64,000 nt of DNA, taken from the NCBI GenBank assembly GCA_013150955.1, contig JAADJD010000020.1:62001-126000 (forward strand), read 5' to 3'. The DNA is from Calditrichota bacterium (GTDB lineage: Bacteria > Calditrichota > Calditrichia > RBG-13-44-9 > J042). Below, piece after piece: positions 17,511-27,425 of this stretch; position 1 is the stretch's first letter; every line of letters begins with the position of its first letter. The position numbers and the translations under genes were made by a program. The notes beneath the pieces were generated by a model, which worked only from the letters and a program-made list of their open reading frames with translations, had not been told where the DNA came from and made no database searches.

Positions 17511-18107
17511 TTAAAAAAGAAATATTTTCTTCAGGTGTTGATAAAATTTACCCACGGGAAATCCTACGACGTTGTAAAAATCGCCTTCTATTTTTTGAAC
17601 GAATATGGCCGCCCCTCCCTGGATGGCATAAGCTCCGGCCTTGTCGAAAGGTTCTTCCGTTTGCAGGTACAATTCGATTTCCGGGTCGGTGAGGGGGTAA
17701 AAGGTTACCCGGGTGCTCTCGTGATCCAGAATCTCTCCTTCGGAATAAAAGAGTGCCAGGGCGGTGATGACCGTGTGGGTGCGTCCGCTGAGTTGGCGCA
17801 GCATTTGTCTCGCCTCTTCCTGGTTCCGCGGTTTTTCCAGAATCTGATGATCAATGGTCACCACCGTATCCGCCGCAATGACCAGATCGGCCTTTTCGCG
17901 CTGCCAGACGACCAATCCCTTTCGATAGGCCAGCTGGCGCGCGTAGTCCACCGGATCGCTGTAACGGGTAATGGATTCATCAATTTGCGCCGGGGATACG
18001 ATGAAATGAAGTCCCAGCTCCCGCAAAATGGTAATCCGTCGGGGAGATTGACTGGCCAGAATAATTTTTTTCCCGGTAAGCTGGCACAATTCGGTCATAA
18101 AGTCCAT
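17511..18107 (-). CDS. maf: Maf family nucleoside triphosphate pyrophosphatase
   Basis: About 198 residues. Maf proteins hydrolyse dTTP/UTP or modified nucleotides, and are linked to septum control and nucleotide pool sanitation. The diagnostic 'ILASQSPRR' lies near the N-terminus, 'DLVIAADTVVTID' contains the catalytic aspartate, and 'GGAAIFVQKIEGDFYNVVGFP' is the family's C-terminal region (positions only are given for the longer part). The frame is open up to 18,158, inside ubiA, but ATG 18,105-18,107 is preferred because a GGAG site lies 9 nt upstream and it starts 19 nt after the ubiA stop. The alternative start would overlap ubiA by about 30 nt. Confidence 0.92.
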   Translation of the reverse strand: MDFMTELCQLTGKKIILASQSPRRITILRELGLHFIVSPAQIDESITRYSDPVDYARQLAYRKGLVVWQREKADLVIAADTVVTIDHQILEKPRNQEEARQMLRQLSGRTHTVITALALFYSEGEILDHESTRVTFYPLTDPEIELYLQTEEPFDKAGAYAIQGGAAIFVQKIEGDFYNVVGFPVGKFYQHLKKIFLF

Positions 18108-18126
18108 GATCGCGTTCTCCACGTTT

Positions 18127-18960
18127 TCATGTTCCCACATAGATGGCGTAAATTCCAACCAGCATGTCCAATTTAAGCAAGTGGCTTAACCATTCCAGCT
18201 GCTGATGCGTGCGCTTTTCGGACAAATAAAACAAAACCAGTAAGACAACGGGGAATATTCCCAACATGATGACCAGAAAATAATCAAAATCATAATAGTG
18301 GGTAAAATAGGGCAGCAATGTCAGAAAAAAGAGGAACAGAAAATTTCCTTTGGTTAACCAGATGGCCCGCCGAATGCCAAAGCGAATGGGAAAGGTACGC
18401 GCCTGGTTCAGTGCATCGCCCTTAATGTCCTGAATATCCTTTATGATTTCGCGTCCCAGATGAAAAAAGAATGCGAAGAGTCCGGGATAAACCGCTTTGA
18501 GAGGTTGATTGACAGCCACCGCTCCATAAATAAACGCAGCTGCAGTGGACAGACTGACGGTGACGTTGCCGATGAGGGGCATTCGCTTGAAGCGGGCACT
18601 GTAGACGAAGGTCAGGGCAGAAAAGATCACGGCCATGGAAAACGCCAGTGGATTGATCCACAGGCTCAGCAAAATGCCGGCGGCGTATTCCCCAGCGGCA
18701 AGGATCGCCGCTGTTGGGGGCGAAAGAGCGCCGGACGGCAACGGGCGATCCGGACGGTTAATGCGGTCAATGGCCACATCAAAATAATCGTTGATGGTGT
18801 TAGCGGCAGCGGTGATCAATGCGCCGGAAAGGCAGGCCAGGGCAATCTCCACATTCCACAAATCCGTTTCTGTTATAAACGCGCCAACGTATATGGAAAG
18901 TGCCGCTATGGCCACATTCAAAGGGCGGGATAATCGAATGATTGCACGCAGGGTTTTCAT
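18127..18960 (-). CDS. UbiA-family prenyltransferase (geranylgeranylglycerol-phosphate transferase-like)
   Basis: A 277-residue integral membrane protein with about eight hydrophobic segments. The first Asp-rich motif is 'NTINDYFDVAIDRINRPDRP' and the second is near 'KDIQDIKGD', both needed for Mg-diphosphate binding. Its closest pattern to my knowledge is the branch annotated as geranylgeranylglycerol-phosphate geranylgeranyltransferase, widespread in Bacteroidetes and relatives, rather than the menaquinone MenA or UbiA proper. The acceptor is unproven. ATG 18,958-18,960 opens on a typical 'MKTLRAIIRLSRPLN' start; a TTG at 19,017 would add 19 unlikely residues. It is upstream of maf on the same strand. 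Confidence 0.86.
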   Translation of the reverse strand: MKTLRAIIRLSRPLNVAIAALSIYVGAFITETDLWNVEIALACLSGALITAAANTINDYFDVAIDRINRPDRPLPSGALSPPTAAILAAGEYAAGILLSLWINPLAFSMAVIFSALTFVYSARFKRMPLIGNVTVSLSTAAAFIYGAVAVNQPLKAVYPGLFAFFFHLGREIIKDIQDIKGDALNQARTFPIRFGIRRAIWLTKGNFLFLFFLTLLPYFTHYYDFDYFLVIMLGIFPVVLLVLFYLSEKRTHQQLEWLSHLLKLDMLVGIYAIYVGT

Positions 18961-19169
18961 CGGTTTATTCGTTCGTTTACGGAAAGGAGAAGTTAAAAAA
19001 GGAATTCCAATCCACAAAATATCAATTTAAATTTGGTGTAAATCGAAGATTTCCAGTAATCGTGCGAAATTCGTAAAATGAAATTATATTTATCTTTGAT
19101 TTAGGTCATTATATCGGAATACGGAAAAAATTATAATTTGCCATTCATAAAATGAACGCACGGAGGCAC

Positions 19170-20102
19170 ATGGCACACTACGATTACCGGAAAGTATTTT
19201 TCCGTAGACCGTTCTGGACAGAATTAAATGTTTTGTTTTATCGGATTCTGATTGTCGTCGCTGTGGGAATTTTCCTGGTCGTGGTACTTTCCATCCGCTA
19301 TTTTGATCGATTGCCCCCGCATGTGATTCACTCCAAGGTGAAGAAAACCTACATAAATTACATCGTGAATATTTACCAGAATTTACCGGCTCCGGAAGAA
19401 GAACCCGTAACGGAAACCCTCGATGTGGACTTGCTGCCCCTGACGCCGGCACCAGAAAGGGAGGATCGATTAGTGGAGCCGCCTGCACGAAGTGTGATTG
19501 AAGAAGCCGTGGCCGCGGTTGAGGAAACGATGACCGAAGGGATGGGGGCCACTCCTGCTGAGCCGGTTGATCCCTCCATTGTCGCCTTATTGAAGAGCAC
19601 CGGTACCTCTCAGGAGATCATTCGCTCCGCCATCGAAAGCAGTCCGGGACTTATTCTGCCCGAAGAAACGCCGGTGTACACACCCATTGCAACCTACCGC
19701 CAGCGGGCCGAAGAGTACGAGAAAGGGGTGGAACGTTATTCGCGGGTGACCATGGAAAAAATTCAGGTGCCGCCACCGGAATTCACCGACTTTGAAGTGG
19801 TGAAAGGGGTACGGGATTACGAGCAAACCCTGATGGTGGCCAACGGCAATAAGTACCTCATCAAATATTGTATCGATAAATACTATCGGCATGATCCTTC
19901 CGTCCGTGGAAACATTGTGGTGAAGTTTGATATTCATCCCGAAGGCTACGTGATTCCCGAAAGCATTCGCATCGTACGCTCCGACATCCAGGATCCCCGC
20001 GTATTGCGTTGCATCAAACGCACCATCCGGCGATGGCGAAATTTCCCCCGCGTGGCCTACGAAATGGGAGAATATACCATCACCCAGAAATACATTTTTT
20101 AA
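19170..20102 (+). CDS. TonB/AgmX-like protein: one membrane anchor, linker, TonB-C-type domain
   Basis: A 310-residue protein. It has one N-terminal membrane helix (residues ~22-42, ILIVVAVGIFLVVVLSIRYF), a Glu/Pro-rich linker (~70-150) and a C-terminal domain (~225-310) with 'GNIVVKFDIHPEGYVIPESI' and 'RCIKRTIRRWRNFP'. This matches the AgmX/PglI C-terminal domain, a relative of the TonB C-terminal domain. The layout suggests a periplasm-spanning energy transducer, but the partner is unknown. ATG 19,170-19,172 is chosen because GGAGG lies 3 nt upstream; an ATG six codons earlier has no site. It is divergent from ubiA. Confidence 0.8.
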   Translation: MAHYDYRKVFFRRPFWTELNVLFYRILIVVAVGIFLVVVLSIRYFDRLPPHVIHSKVKKTYINYIVNIYQNLPAPEEEPVTETLDVDLLPLTPAPEREDRLVEPPARSVIEEAVAAVEETMTEGMGATPAEPVDPSIVALLKSTGTSQEIIRSAIESSPGLILPEETPVYTPIATYRQRAEEYEKGVERYSRVTMEKIQVPPPEFTDFEVVKGVRDYEQTLMVANGNKYLIKYCIDKYYRHDPSVRGNIVVKFDIHPEGYVIPESIRIVRSDIQDPRVLRCIKRTIRRWRNFPRVAYEMGEYTITQKYIF

Positions 20103-20127
20103 CCCAGGTTGTACCTGCAATCCGAGT

Positions 20128-20366
20128 GATGTATTAAACCGCGAATCCCACGAACAAAATCAGATGTTGCATTTGCATACGAATGTCACGAATTAAAACG
20201 AATAAAAATAATCCCGGATTATGCGTTAGACCACGAATGACACGAATTAATGCTAATAAAATTAATGAAATACATTGGATTGTATCAGGATGAAAATGTG
20301 TTCCGGGGTTTATTCGCGATGTTATTGATATTTTTTTTGGATTCATTCGTGTGGTTCGTGGTTTAT
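20128..20366 (+). repeat. Dispersed MITE-like repeat with additional partial left arm
   Basis: Begins with a stray arm (TTAAACCGCGAATCCCACGAA), then ATACGAATGTCACGAATTAAA, then a full unit starting AATCCCGGATTATGCG, ACCACGAATGACACGAATTAA, the core (GAAATACATTGGATTG, GATGAAAATG, TTCGCGATG) and right arm ATTCATTCGTGTGGTTCGTG. It lies between two convergent genes. Confidence 0.78.
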
Positions 20367-20401
20367 CAAAATTCCTGAGCGAAGGGATTGGGGAGTTGGG
20401 G

Positions 20402-21196
20402 TTACTCCTGGAAATACTGACGGATAAAATCTGCCGATTTCAGCGTATTCAATTTATCCTGGTATTCCAGAATGATGCCCTCCAGCAGAGGACTGGTCTT
20501 CCGGATAAATTCAAAAATCCGATCGTAGGGAATGTAGCCCTCCCCAAGCGCGCGAAATTGGTGATGTTGCTGGGAGTCGTCTGCAAAATCCACCAGATGC
20601 AAAAGGATGGAATACCCTTTCTGGCTAAAAAAATTGAGCAGTTGAAAGCACCAGTTGAGCGCTTCCTGCTGGCTAAAACCACATTCCCGATGAAATAATC
20701 GAGGGATATCCAGCACGGGGAAAAGGTAGTGGCGCCGCGCGGTTAACAGGGTGAAAATGGCCATGTACTTTTTCAGGTTCTTCTGTACATTATCCTTTCC
20801 GGAACTGGAAAAATAGTTTTCCAGATAAATGCGAATCGGTTCAGGAGGGTGGTTCTCCAGCGTTTGAATCAGCTGATCCACCGGAATGGTTTCATCAAAA
20901 TGGATAATGTAATTGGGATAGGTTGTGGTGGTCAAAAACTGATGCAGCTGTTGAAAATACGGAGAATGGACGGCCTGCGGCGATAAAAATCCATGAGCAT
21001 GAAAATAGACCCGTTGAAACTTTGCCTCGAATTGCTTAATTTTTTCCAGCAGCGGGATATCCCGAATCAGGTTCTCATTCAGGTAAATCTGTGCTGTTTC
21101 GAATTGCTTCTGGGTGGCAAATTCCAGCGTATCCAGAGGATCAAAATCAAAATTTGCCGAAACGGAATTGGCAACGCCAATGGGGACTCTTTTCAT
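20402..21196 (-). CDS. TIM-barrel protein, xylose-isomerase-like (function unassigned)
   Basis: A 264-residue protein whose pattern of alternating helices and strands ending in acidic or histidine residues ('RVYFHAHGF', 'NYIIHFDETIP', 'IRIYLENYF', 'HYLFPVLDIPRLFHRE', 'SILLHLVDFAD', 'GIILEYQDKLNTL') fits the AP endonuclease 2 / xylose isomerase-like TIM-barrel superfamily. I cannot assign a substrate. The ATG at 21,194-21,196 has AAAGGAACGG upstream; the frame is open 31 codons further. It is divergent from the small protein at 21,316 and convergent with the gene at 19,170. Confidence 0.62.
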   Translation of the reverse strand: MKRVPIGVANSVSANFDFDPLDTLEFATQKQFETAQIYLNENLIRDIPLLEKIKQFEAKFQRVYFHAHGFLSPQAVHSPYFQQLHQFLTTTTYPNYIIHFDETIPVDQLIQTLENHPPEPIRIYLENYFSSSGKDNVQKNLKKYMAIFTLLTARRHYLFPVLDIPRLFHRECGFSQQEALNWCFQLLNFFSQKGYSILLHLVDFADDSQQHHQFRALGEGYIPYDRIFEFIRKTSPLLEGIILEYQDKLNTLKSADFIRQYFQE

Positions 21197-21315
21197 GCGA
21201 AACCGTTCCTTTCTTTTTGAAGAAAATACGGAATGTTGGAAATTAAATTCAAATAAAATATATTTCCCGCAGATGAGAAAACCCGACATTCACCACAAAA
21301 AAGGATGGCGTTAGC

Positions 21316-21558
21316 ATGAAAGAACGGATTGTACTATCCATGGATCATGGAGAATATCTGGGCACGCAGTTGGGTTGGAAAGTCATTTTGCGATTTGAGC
21401 ATAAAGATACCGGCTTTGGTCAATTCGAGGGGCAATTTACCTTTTACACCACGCGTGCCACCAGCCTGGAACAGGCCGAACGGGAAGCCAAAGTGGAGTT
21501 TCTGGAATATATTAAGGGATTGTCCCGGCGATTGGAACCGTTGAGACAAAAAATTTAG
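21316..21558 (+). CDS. Small conserved-looking protein of unknown function upstream of comM
   Basis: An 80-residue protein that I do not recognise. It is charged, with no membrane segment. The first half predicts beta strands ('GWKVILRFEHKDTGFGQFEG', 'QFTFYTTRATS') and the second an amphipathic helix ('LEQAEREAKVEFLEYIKGL'). It sits 9 nt upstream of the GTG start of comM on the same strand, so it is probably translated with it. The frame is full and uninterrupted, and the codon use resembles its neighbours. A ribosome site before the ATG is poor. Confidence 0.6.
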   Translation: MKERIVLSMDHGEYLGTQLGWKVILRFEHKDTGFGQFEGQFTFYTTRATSLEQAEREAKVEFLEYIKGLSRRLEPLRQKI

Positions 21559-21567
21559 AGGCAAACC

Positions 21568-23118
21568 GTGATTTCTCGTGTCCTATCCGCAGCCCTGATG
21601 GGCATTGACGCCTATCTGGTCGAAGTCGAAGTCAGCCTGGAACAGGGATTATTTAGTTTTGCCCTGGTTGGACTGCCCGACTCGGCCGTGAAAGAGAGTC
21701 GAGAGCGGGTAATGGCAGCCATTAAGAACACCGGCTTTCAATTTCCCCAGAAACGGGTGACAGTAAATCTGGCGCCGGCGGACATCCGAAAAGAAGGTTC
21801 CAGTTACGATTTGCCGATAGCCATTGGCATTCTGGCGGCTTTTGGAGTGGTTGCCGAAACGCGATTGGCGGATCATTTGATTCTGGGAGAGCTGGCACTG
21901 GATGGCACTGTGCGTCCCATTCACGGGGCGTTGTCGGTTGCCTGGGAAGCCCGGAAGAAACGGGTCAGTGGAATTTTGTTGCCCGAGGCCAATGCCCGGG
22001 AAGCTGCCATTGCCCAGGGAGCCCGGGTGTATCCGATCCGCACCCTCAGGGAAGCGGTGGATTTTTTGAATCATCAGATTTCGATTGAACCCTACCAGGT
22101 GGATATTCAGGAATTATTTGAGGATCATCGCAATTATCCGGTGGACTTTTCGGATGTAAAAGGCCAGGAGCATGTGAAGCGTGCGCTGGAGGTCGCGGCC
22201 GCTGGCGGACACAATATTTTGATGCTGGGGCCGCCCGGTTCCGGGAAAACCATGCTGGCCAAACGGTTGCCCACCATTCTTCCTGCCATGACGCTGGATG
22301 AAGCGCTGGAAACCACCAAGATTCACTCCGTGGCCGGATTGTTACCTCCGGGACAGGCGTTGATTGCCACCCGTCCGTTTCGTTCGCCCCATCACACCAT
22401 CAGCGATGCGGGACTCATCGGGGGAGGGAAGTATCCCCGACCGGGAGAAGTTAGCCTGGCCCATCACGGGGTATTGTTCCTGGATGAACTGCCGGAATTT
22501 AAAAAGAACGTGCTGGAAGTGATGCGTCAGCCGATGGAAGACGGGCGGGTGACCATCTCGCGCGCCTCGGTATCGATTACCTATCCCGCTAATTTCATGC
22601 TGGCCGCGGCCATGAATCCCTGTCCCTGTGGCTATTACACCGATCCCAACAAGGAATGCACCTGCACCCCACCGCAGATTCAACGCTACATGTCGAAAAT
22701 CAGTGGCCCGCTGCTGGATCGAATCGATATTCACATTGAGGTTCCGGCGGTGCAGTACAAAGATCTGGCTTCTCGCCATCGGGGGGAAACCTCTGTGCAA
22801 ATCCGCCAGCGGGTGCAACGCGCCAGGGAAATTCAGTTGCAACGGTTTCGAAATGTACCGCACCTGTTCTGCAATGCGGATATGCAATCGCGGGATATCC
22901 ACCAATATTGCCAGATCGATTCAGAGGGCCAGGAACTGTTGAAAATGGCGATCAATCAACTGGGACTGTCCGCAAGGGCGTATGATCGCATCCTGAAAGT
23001 GTCCCGCACCATTGCGGATCTGGCCGAATCGGAGCGCATTTTTCCCGAGCACGTGAGCGAAGCCATACAGTATCGCACGCTGGATCGCAATCTGTGGTCG
23101 GCCTATTCCACACCGTAA
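21568..23118 (+). CDS. comM: YifB/ComM-family Mg-chelatase-like AAA+ ATPase
   Basis: A 516-residue protein. ComM is a hexameric helicase that promotes branch migration during natural transformation, and YifB is the E. coli name. The N-terminal ChlI-like domain (residues ~1-165) has '[18 protein letters not shown]' and '[20 protein letters not shown]'. The AAA+ core (~190-400) has Walker A '[14 protein letters not shown]' and Walker B 'LFLDELPEF', then '[17 protein letters not shown]' with the zinc-binding cysteines. The C-terminal lid (~420-510) ends 'AIQYRTLDR'. Start is GTG at 21,568. The sequence supports the family strongly; a role in competence here is inference. Confidence 0.93.
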   Translation: MISRVLSAALMGIDAYLVEVEVSLEQGLFSFALVGLPDSAVKESRERVMAAIKNTGFQFPQKRVTVNLAPADIRKEGSSYDLPIAIGILAAFGVVAETRLADHLILGELALDGTVRPIHGALSVAWEARKKRVSGILLPEANAREAAIAQGARVYPIRTLREAVDFLNHQISIEPYQVDIQELFEDHRNYPVDFSDVKGQEHVKRALEVAAAGGHNILMLGPPGSGKTMLAKRLPTILPAMTLDEALETTKIHSVAGLLPPGQALIATRPFRSPHHTISDAGLIGGGKYPRPGEVSLAHHGVLFLDELPEFKKNVLEVMRQPMEDGRVTISRASVSITYPANFMLAAAMNPCPCGYYTDPNKECTCTPPQIQRYMSKISGPLLDRIDIHIEVPAVQYKDLASRHRGETSVQIRQRVQRAREIQLQRFRNVPHLFCNADMQSRDIHQYCQIDSEGQELLKMAINQLGLSARAYDRILKVSRTIADLAESERIFPEHVSEAIQYRTLDRNLWSAYSTP

Positions 23119-23119
23119 T

Positions 23120-23392
23120 AATTCCAGATAATGCATTAAACCATGCATTGCACCAATTCACACAAATAAACCCAAATAGTGCATTTAACCTCGAATCACA
23201 CGAATGAATACCAATAAAAATAATCCCGGATTAAGCAATAGCCTACGAATGACACGAATGAACACAAATAAAACCAATAAAATACATTGAATTGTGTCTG
23301 GATGAAAATGTTTTCCTGGATATTCGCTATTTTGGTGATTTTTTTCGAATTCATTCGCGTGATCCGTGGTTTAACGATTTATTTGGGTTCAA
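23120..23392 (+). repeat. Dispersed MITE-like repeat with tandem partial arms
   Basis: Starts two bases after the comM stop. Several degenerate left arms follow one another (CATGCATTGCACCAATTCAC, CTCGAATCACACGAATGAA), then a full unit starting AATCCCGGATTAAGCAATAG, CCTACGAATGACACGAATGA, the core, and the right arm ATTCATTCGCGTGATCCGTG before AACGATTTATTTGGGTT. The remaining 200 bp before the next gene (to 23,591) hold nothing I recognise. Confidence 0.78.
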
Positions 23393-23591
23393 AAATAGCA
23401 CAACAAGGTTAGAGGTTAGAAACAAGAATCCACTTCTGGTTCTCATTGACAATCTGACAAAAGGCATTAACTGCTGATGCCAGATGAGAGGCAAAACCTG
23501 CCCTCTGGAGGGGGAAAGAATCAACCAGCGATCGATGCAGCGAAAAGATGTTCTTATCAATTTAAATAAAGGTGGGATAGATAAAAATCGG

Positions 23592-23885
23592 TTAGCCAAG
23601 CAATCGTTTTAAGGCCTCGTCCAATTCGGAGTCCAGTTCAATTTCAATTTCGTCCCGGGTACCGTCCACAAAATACACTTCGATCACCCGATTTTCCGGT
23701 CGCCAGGTTTCTCCGCTTTCCATTTCGTCAAAGTCTTCGTAGAGGGTGTAATCCACGTCTTCAAAATCTTCATACAGCATATAGTCAACCTGTTCCGGAT
23801 CAAGTTCCAGGAGTTCACAAACCTCGTTGAACATGGGGTCGGTCTTGCTAACCACTTTGTAGCCCATTCTATCAGGGAATTCCAT
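23592..23885 (-). CDS. Small acidic protein of unknown function with internal duplication
   Basis: A 97-residue, strongly acidic protein I do not recognise. The middle carries a near-perfect duplication: 'DYMLYEDFED' followed at once by 'DYTLYEDFDE' (residues ~34-53). The C-terminal third ('VIEVYFVDGTRDEIEIELD') predicts beta strands and an acidic helix. The ATG has a clear GGAGG five bases upstream, which argues that it is translated. It stands alone, divergent from the ribosomal protein cluster. Confidence 0.7.
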   Translation of the reverse strand: MEFPDRMGYKVVSKTDPMFNEVCELLELDPEQVDYMLYEDFEDVDYTLYEDFDEMESGETWRPENRVIEVYFVDGTRDEIEIELDSELDEALKRLLG

Positions 23886-24375
23886 AAGGCCCTCCGGGTT
23901 TTTAGATTCTAACGTTCTTATTTCTCATCATTTTAATGGCTACCAAAAATAAACAATTTTTATCCAAATGCAAGTATTGATATTCGTTTTTTCGGTCAAT
24001 ATTTTAAGCAAAATTTCAGGAAAACAGGCGCTTCCGTGGGCAGATCTTCAACCGCTTTTCGGGATGCCTGTAAAATTCCGGAGCCCTTCGCAAAACACCG
24101 CGAAATTCGGAAACGGTCAAAAAAACGCTTCCTGTTGATGGACATGCCATCTGTTTCCTGCATTTCATCCCTTCGTATTTTTCAGAAATAATACTATGCC
24201 GGTTTTGCATAAAAGTTTCTTTAACTTTTGTTGAACGGGAAATTTTATTAAAATTAGGGGCGTTTTCGATCGGCGGAATTCCCGAAATTCTGCAAAATAA
24301 AATTGACTTGACATAATTACTGGATAAATCTAAATTTGGTGCTTGTTAAATATTAGGCGAAGGAGGTAAAGAACG
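23886..24375. other. Intergenic region before rplM
   Basis: A 490-bp stretch between divergent genes, AT-rich in its last 150 bp. I see no credible gene; the 64-codon minus-strand frame at 24,016-24,210 looks fortuitous. The right end holds a candidate promoter and the rplM ribosome site. No riboswitch is recognisable. Confidence 0.5.
24308..24336 (+). promoter_or_regulatory. Candidate sigma70-type promoter for rplM-rpsI
   Basis: TTGACA (24,308-24,313) and TAAATT (24,331-24,336) with a 17-bp spacer; an overlapping TTGACT lies 5 bp upstream. It is about 40 nt before the rplM start. Consensus match only. Confidence 0.45.
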
Positions 24376-24810
24376 TTGAAAACGGATTATTTAAAAACGG
24401 AAGAAATTCTGAACAGCCGGAAATGGTACGTGGTCGATGCAAAGGGGAAGGTGCTGGGACGCCTGGCTTCCGAGGTGGCTAAGATTTTACGTGGCAAGCA
24501 TAAACCCACGTTTGCGCCTCATCAGGATGTGGGAGATTTTGTGATCGTGATTAATGCAGACAAAGTAAAGTTGACCGGAAAGAAGCTGGATCAGAAAATC
24601 TATTTTCGGCATTCGGGTTATCCCGGAGGTGGGAAGTATTACACGGCCCGGATGATGTTAAGTCGGCGGCCGGAGTATGTGATTGAGCATGCCGTGCGAC
24701 TCATGTTGCCCAAGAATGCGCTGGGCCGGAAGATGTTCAAAAAATTGAAGGTTTATGTCGGGGATCAGCATCCCCATCAGGCACAGAAACCGGAACCCTT
24801 AAACATTTAA
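24376..24810 (+). CDS. rplM: 50S ribosomal protein L13
   Basis: A 144-residue protein of the large subunit, full length for the family. It shows '[19 protein letters not shown]', '[20 protein letters not shown]', 'HSGYPGG' and '[18 protein letters not shown]'. The start is TTG at 24,376, decided by AAGGAGG ending 9 nt upstream. It is followed after 16 nt by rpsI, the usual L13-S9 pair. Confidence 0.97.
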   Translation: MKTDYLKTEEILNSRKWYVVDAKGKVLGRLASEVAKILRGKHKPTFAPHQDVGDFVIVINADKVKLTGKKLDQKIYFRHSGYPGGGKYYTARMMLSRRPEYVIEHAVRLMLPKNALGRKMFKKLKVYVGDQHPHQAQKPEPLNI

Positions 24811-24826
24811 TTGACGAGGTAGGGAT

Positions 24827-25213
24827 ATGGAGCATTACGATGCCGTCGGTCGACGAAAAACTGCGGTAGCCCGTGTACGGCTGGTTCCCGGGAAGGGGGA
24901 AATCATCGTCAATGGACGTCCCCTGCTGGAATATTTCAAGCGGGAAACGTTGAAAATGATCATTGAACAGCCATTTGAGATTACCAATACCAAGGGCAAG
25001 TTTGATGTTTATGCCAATATTACGGGTGGTGGTTTAAGCGGGCAGGCTGGTGCCCTGCGGCTGGGCATCTCGCGTGCACTGTTGCAGTGGAATCCCGAAT
25101 TGCGGCCCGAATTGCGAGCCGCTGGCTTCCTGACCCGCGATCCCCGCGAAGTGGAACGCAAAAAATACGGACAACCCAAAGCCCGAAAACGGTTCCAGTT
25201 TTCCAAACGTTAA
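24827..25213 (+). CDS. rpsI: 30S ribosomal protein S9
   Basis: A 128-residue small-subunit protein, beginning '[19 protein letters not shown]' and ending with the conserved basic tail '[17 protein letters not shown]' that reaches the P-site tRNA. It has GAGGTAGGG before the ATG and directly follows rplM. Confidence 0.97.
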   Translation: MEHYDAVGRRKTAVARVRLVPGKGEIIVNGRPLLEYFKRETLKMIIEQPFEITNTKGKFDVYANITGGGLSGQAGALRLGISRALLQWNPELRPELRAAGFLTRDPREVERKKYGQPKARKRFQFSKR

Positions 25214-25242
25214 TTTATGGTTCTATCAATTTAAATCACACA

Positions 25243-25308
25243 CACTATTGGATCTTCCAGGGGGGTGTTCAGCCGCTGGCTGAATCCCTGGGAGAGATGA
25301 CAATAGTG
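25243..25308 (+). promoter_or_regulatory. Structured RNA leader upstream of rpsB (candidate S2 autoregulatory element)
   Basis: A 66-nt sequence folds into one long interrupted hairpin. The basal helix CACTATTG/CAATAGTG (25,243-25,250 with 25,301-25,308) is perfect. A second helix pairs TTCCAGGG (25,255-25,262) with CCCTGGGA (25,286-25,293), with one G-U pair. The apical stem TTCAGCC/GGCTGAA (25,268-25,274 with 25,278-25,284) has a three-base loop. It ends 30 nt before the rpsB start and has no U-run, so it is not an intrinsic terminator. Other bacteria control rpsB-tsf through S2-binding leaders; a similar role here is inference. Confidence 0.65.
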
Positions 25309-25338
25309 GAGGCTTAACCCAAAGCAAAAGGAGTGTTT

Positions 25339-26073
25339 ATGTTACAGGTAACCCTCGAAGATCTGCTGCGTGCCGGTGTGCACTTCGGTCATCTGACCCG
25401 CCGTTGGAATCCCAAGATGCGCGATTACATTTTCATGGAACGCAATGGGGTTCACATCATCGATCTGAAAAAGACCCTCAAGCTGTTGAATCGCGCTTAC
25501 GATGCCATGAAAGAAATTGCTGCCACCGGAGAACCCATCCTGTTTGTGGGTACTAAAAATCAAATCAAAGAAATCGTTCAGTCCGAAGCGATTCGATGTG
25601 GGATGCCTTACGTGGTTGAACGCTGGTTGGGTGGGACGCTGACCAATTTTGCCACCATCAAGAAGAGCATCCGCCACCTGGAGAATCTGGAAAAAATGGT
25701 AATGGATGGGACGGTGGAAAATTTGACCAAGAAGGAACGCCTGCAAATTGAACGGGAAATTGCCAAAATGAAGAAAGTGTTTGCAGGCATCCAGGATATG
25801 AAACGCCTGCCGGGTGCGGTTTACATTGTGGATACGCGCAAGGAAGAGATTGCCGTCAAGGAGGCGCGGAAGCTGGGGATCCCGATTTTCGCGATTGTGG
25901 ACACCAACTCGGATCCCGAGGAAATCGATTATCCCATTCCAGGGAATGATGACTCAACCAAATCGGTGGGACTGATTACCCGCATCATGGCGGATGCGGT
26001 GCTGGAAGGGCGACGGCAGATTGAAGAAGAGCAGGCCGAAGCCGAAGAAATGAAAGCGAAAGAAGAAGCGTAA
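25339..26073 (+). CDS. rpsB: 30S ribosomal protein S2
   Basis: A 244-residue small-subunit protein with 'LLRAGVHFGHLTRRWNPKM', 'ILFVGTKNQ', 'YVVERWLGGTLTNFATI' and 'GIPIFAIVDTNSDPEEIDYP'. The ATG at 25,339 is preferred over an in-frame GTG two codons earlier because AAAAGGAG is well placed for it. The C-terminus is a Glu/Ala/Lys-rich helix. It heads rpsB-tsf-pyrH-frr, a classic order, and follows a structured leader. Confidence 0.97.
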   Translation: MLQVTLEDLLRAGVHFGHLTRRWNPKMRDYIFMERNGVHIIDLKKTLKLLNRAYDAMKEIAATGEPILFVGTKNQIKEIVQSEAIRCGMPYVVERWLGGTLTNFATIKKSIRHLENLEKMVMDGTVENLTKKERLQIEREIAKMKKVFAGIQDMKRLPGAVYIVDTRKEEIAVKEARKLGIPIFAIVDTNSDPEEIDYPIPGNDDSTKSVGLITRIMADAVLEGRRQIEEEQAEAEEMKAKEEA

Positions 26074-26102
26074 ACGTAAAGAGAGGAGAGGGGTAGACAA
26101 AG

Positions 26103-27423
<1,321 letters not shown>

Positions 27424-27425
27424 AC

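Noticed and set aside
24016-24210. 64-codon minus-strand frame upstream of rplM
   Set aside because: No ribosome site, no recognisable domain, and a composition unlike the neighbouring genes.
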